A DNA stretch of 64,000 bases from Paenibacillus segetis (lineage in GTDB: Bacteria; Bacillota; Bacilli; Paenibacillales; Paenibacillaceae). Position 1 is the first letter of the stretch. Each line of letters starts with the position of its first letter. The stretch lies in NCBI RefSeq assembly GCF_014639155.1, contig NZ_BMFT01000008.1, forward strand, positions 1 through 64,000, written 5' to 3'. Below the pieces are notes generated by a model. It was not told the DNA's origin. It searched no databases and was given only the letters and a program-made list of their open reading frames with translations. Shown piece after piece: positions 63,926 through 64,000 of the stretch. A program made the position numbers and the translations under genes.

Positions 63926-64000
63926 TTAACCTTCAATAATGCTTTTCCGATAATGATTAGGGGGTACTCCAACCACTTTTTTAAAAGAAGTACTGAAATA
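63926..64000 (-). CDS. AraC-family regulator, C-terminal end (partial)
   Basis: Only the last 24 codons and stop are in the window; the gene runs off the right edge. The segment YFSTSFKKVVGVPPNHYRK is the second helix-turn-helix ending of AraC/XylS DNA-binding domains (consensus YFSRxFKKxxGxTPxxYR). Could be a stand-alone regulator or a response regulator with this output domain. Confidence 0.85.
   Translation of the reverse strand, partial: YFSTSFKKVVGVPPNHYRKSIIEG

Overview
This 64 kb window comes from a low-to-mid GC, endospore-forming Firmicute, most likely Paenibacillus or a close relative. Sporulation and germination genes (gerD, cwlD, pdaB, kbaA, a spoIIM-family gene, sigH) sit beside a ribosomal supercluster laid out as in Bacillus subtilis. 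TTG and GTG starts are common, ribosomal protein S14 is the zinc form, and strong AGGAGG ribosome binding sites are the rule. Nearly all genes lie on the minus strand, so the window is best read from high to low coordinates.

From the right end: the tail of an AraC-type regulator; the CtsR heat-shock operon ctsR-mcsA-mcsB-clpC followed by radA and disA; pssA; a GC-rich chain of repeated hairpins (about 55.08-55.43 kb) that is the least explained stretch here; a plus-strand MazG-like hypothetical gene; the PIN/TRAM membrane gene yacL, ispD, ispF and gltX; a cysteine T-box leader before cysE-cysS; then mrnC, rlmB, rae1, sigH, rpmG, secE and nusG.

The centre is translation and transcription machinery: rplK-rplA (each preceded by an L1-site look-alike), rplJ-rplL behind an L10 leader, an rsmC-like methyltransferase, rpoB-rpoC, rplGB, rpsL, rpsG, fusA and tuf. 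A HemAT-like globin-coupled chemoreceptor with its own promoter and terminator sits between tuf and the S10/spc/alpha ribosomal genes (rpsJ to rplQ, with secY, adk, map, infA and rpoA).

The left end holds truA, a small zinc-ribbon gene, rplM-rpsI, a sulfate-reduction pair (cysH-sat), then cwlD, salA, gerD, kbaA, pdaB, a spoIIM-family gene, a short conserved hypothetical and the first ~240 nt of a 16S rRNA gene with tandem promoters. Most of the content is core genome. The main points of interest are the hairpin-repeat island, the paired L1-like mRNA sites, S12 substitutions at streptomycin hot spots, an altered DGA motif in DisA, a 41-bp tandem duplication at the end of disA, and several structured leaders. 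I saw no CRISPR array, insertion sequence, prophage or tRNA gene.
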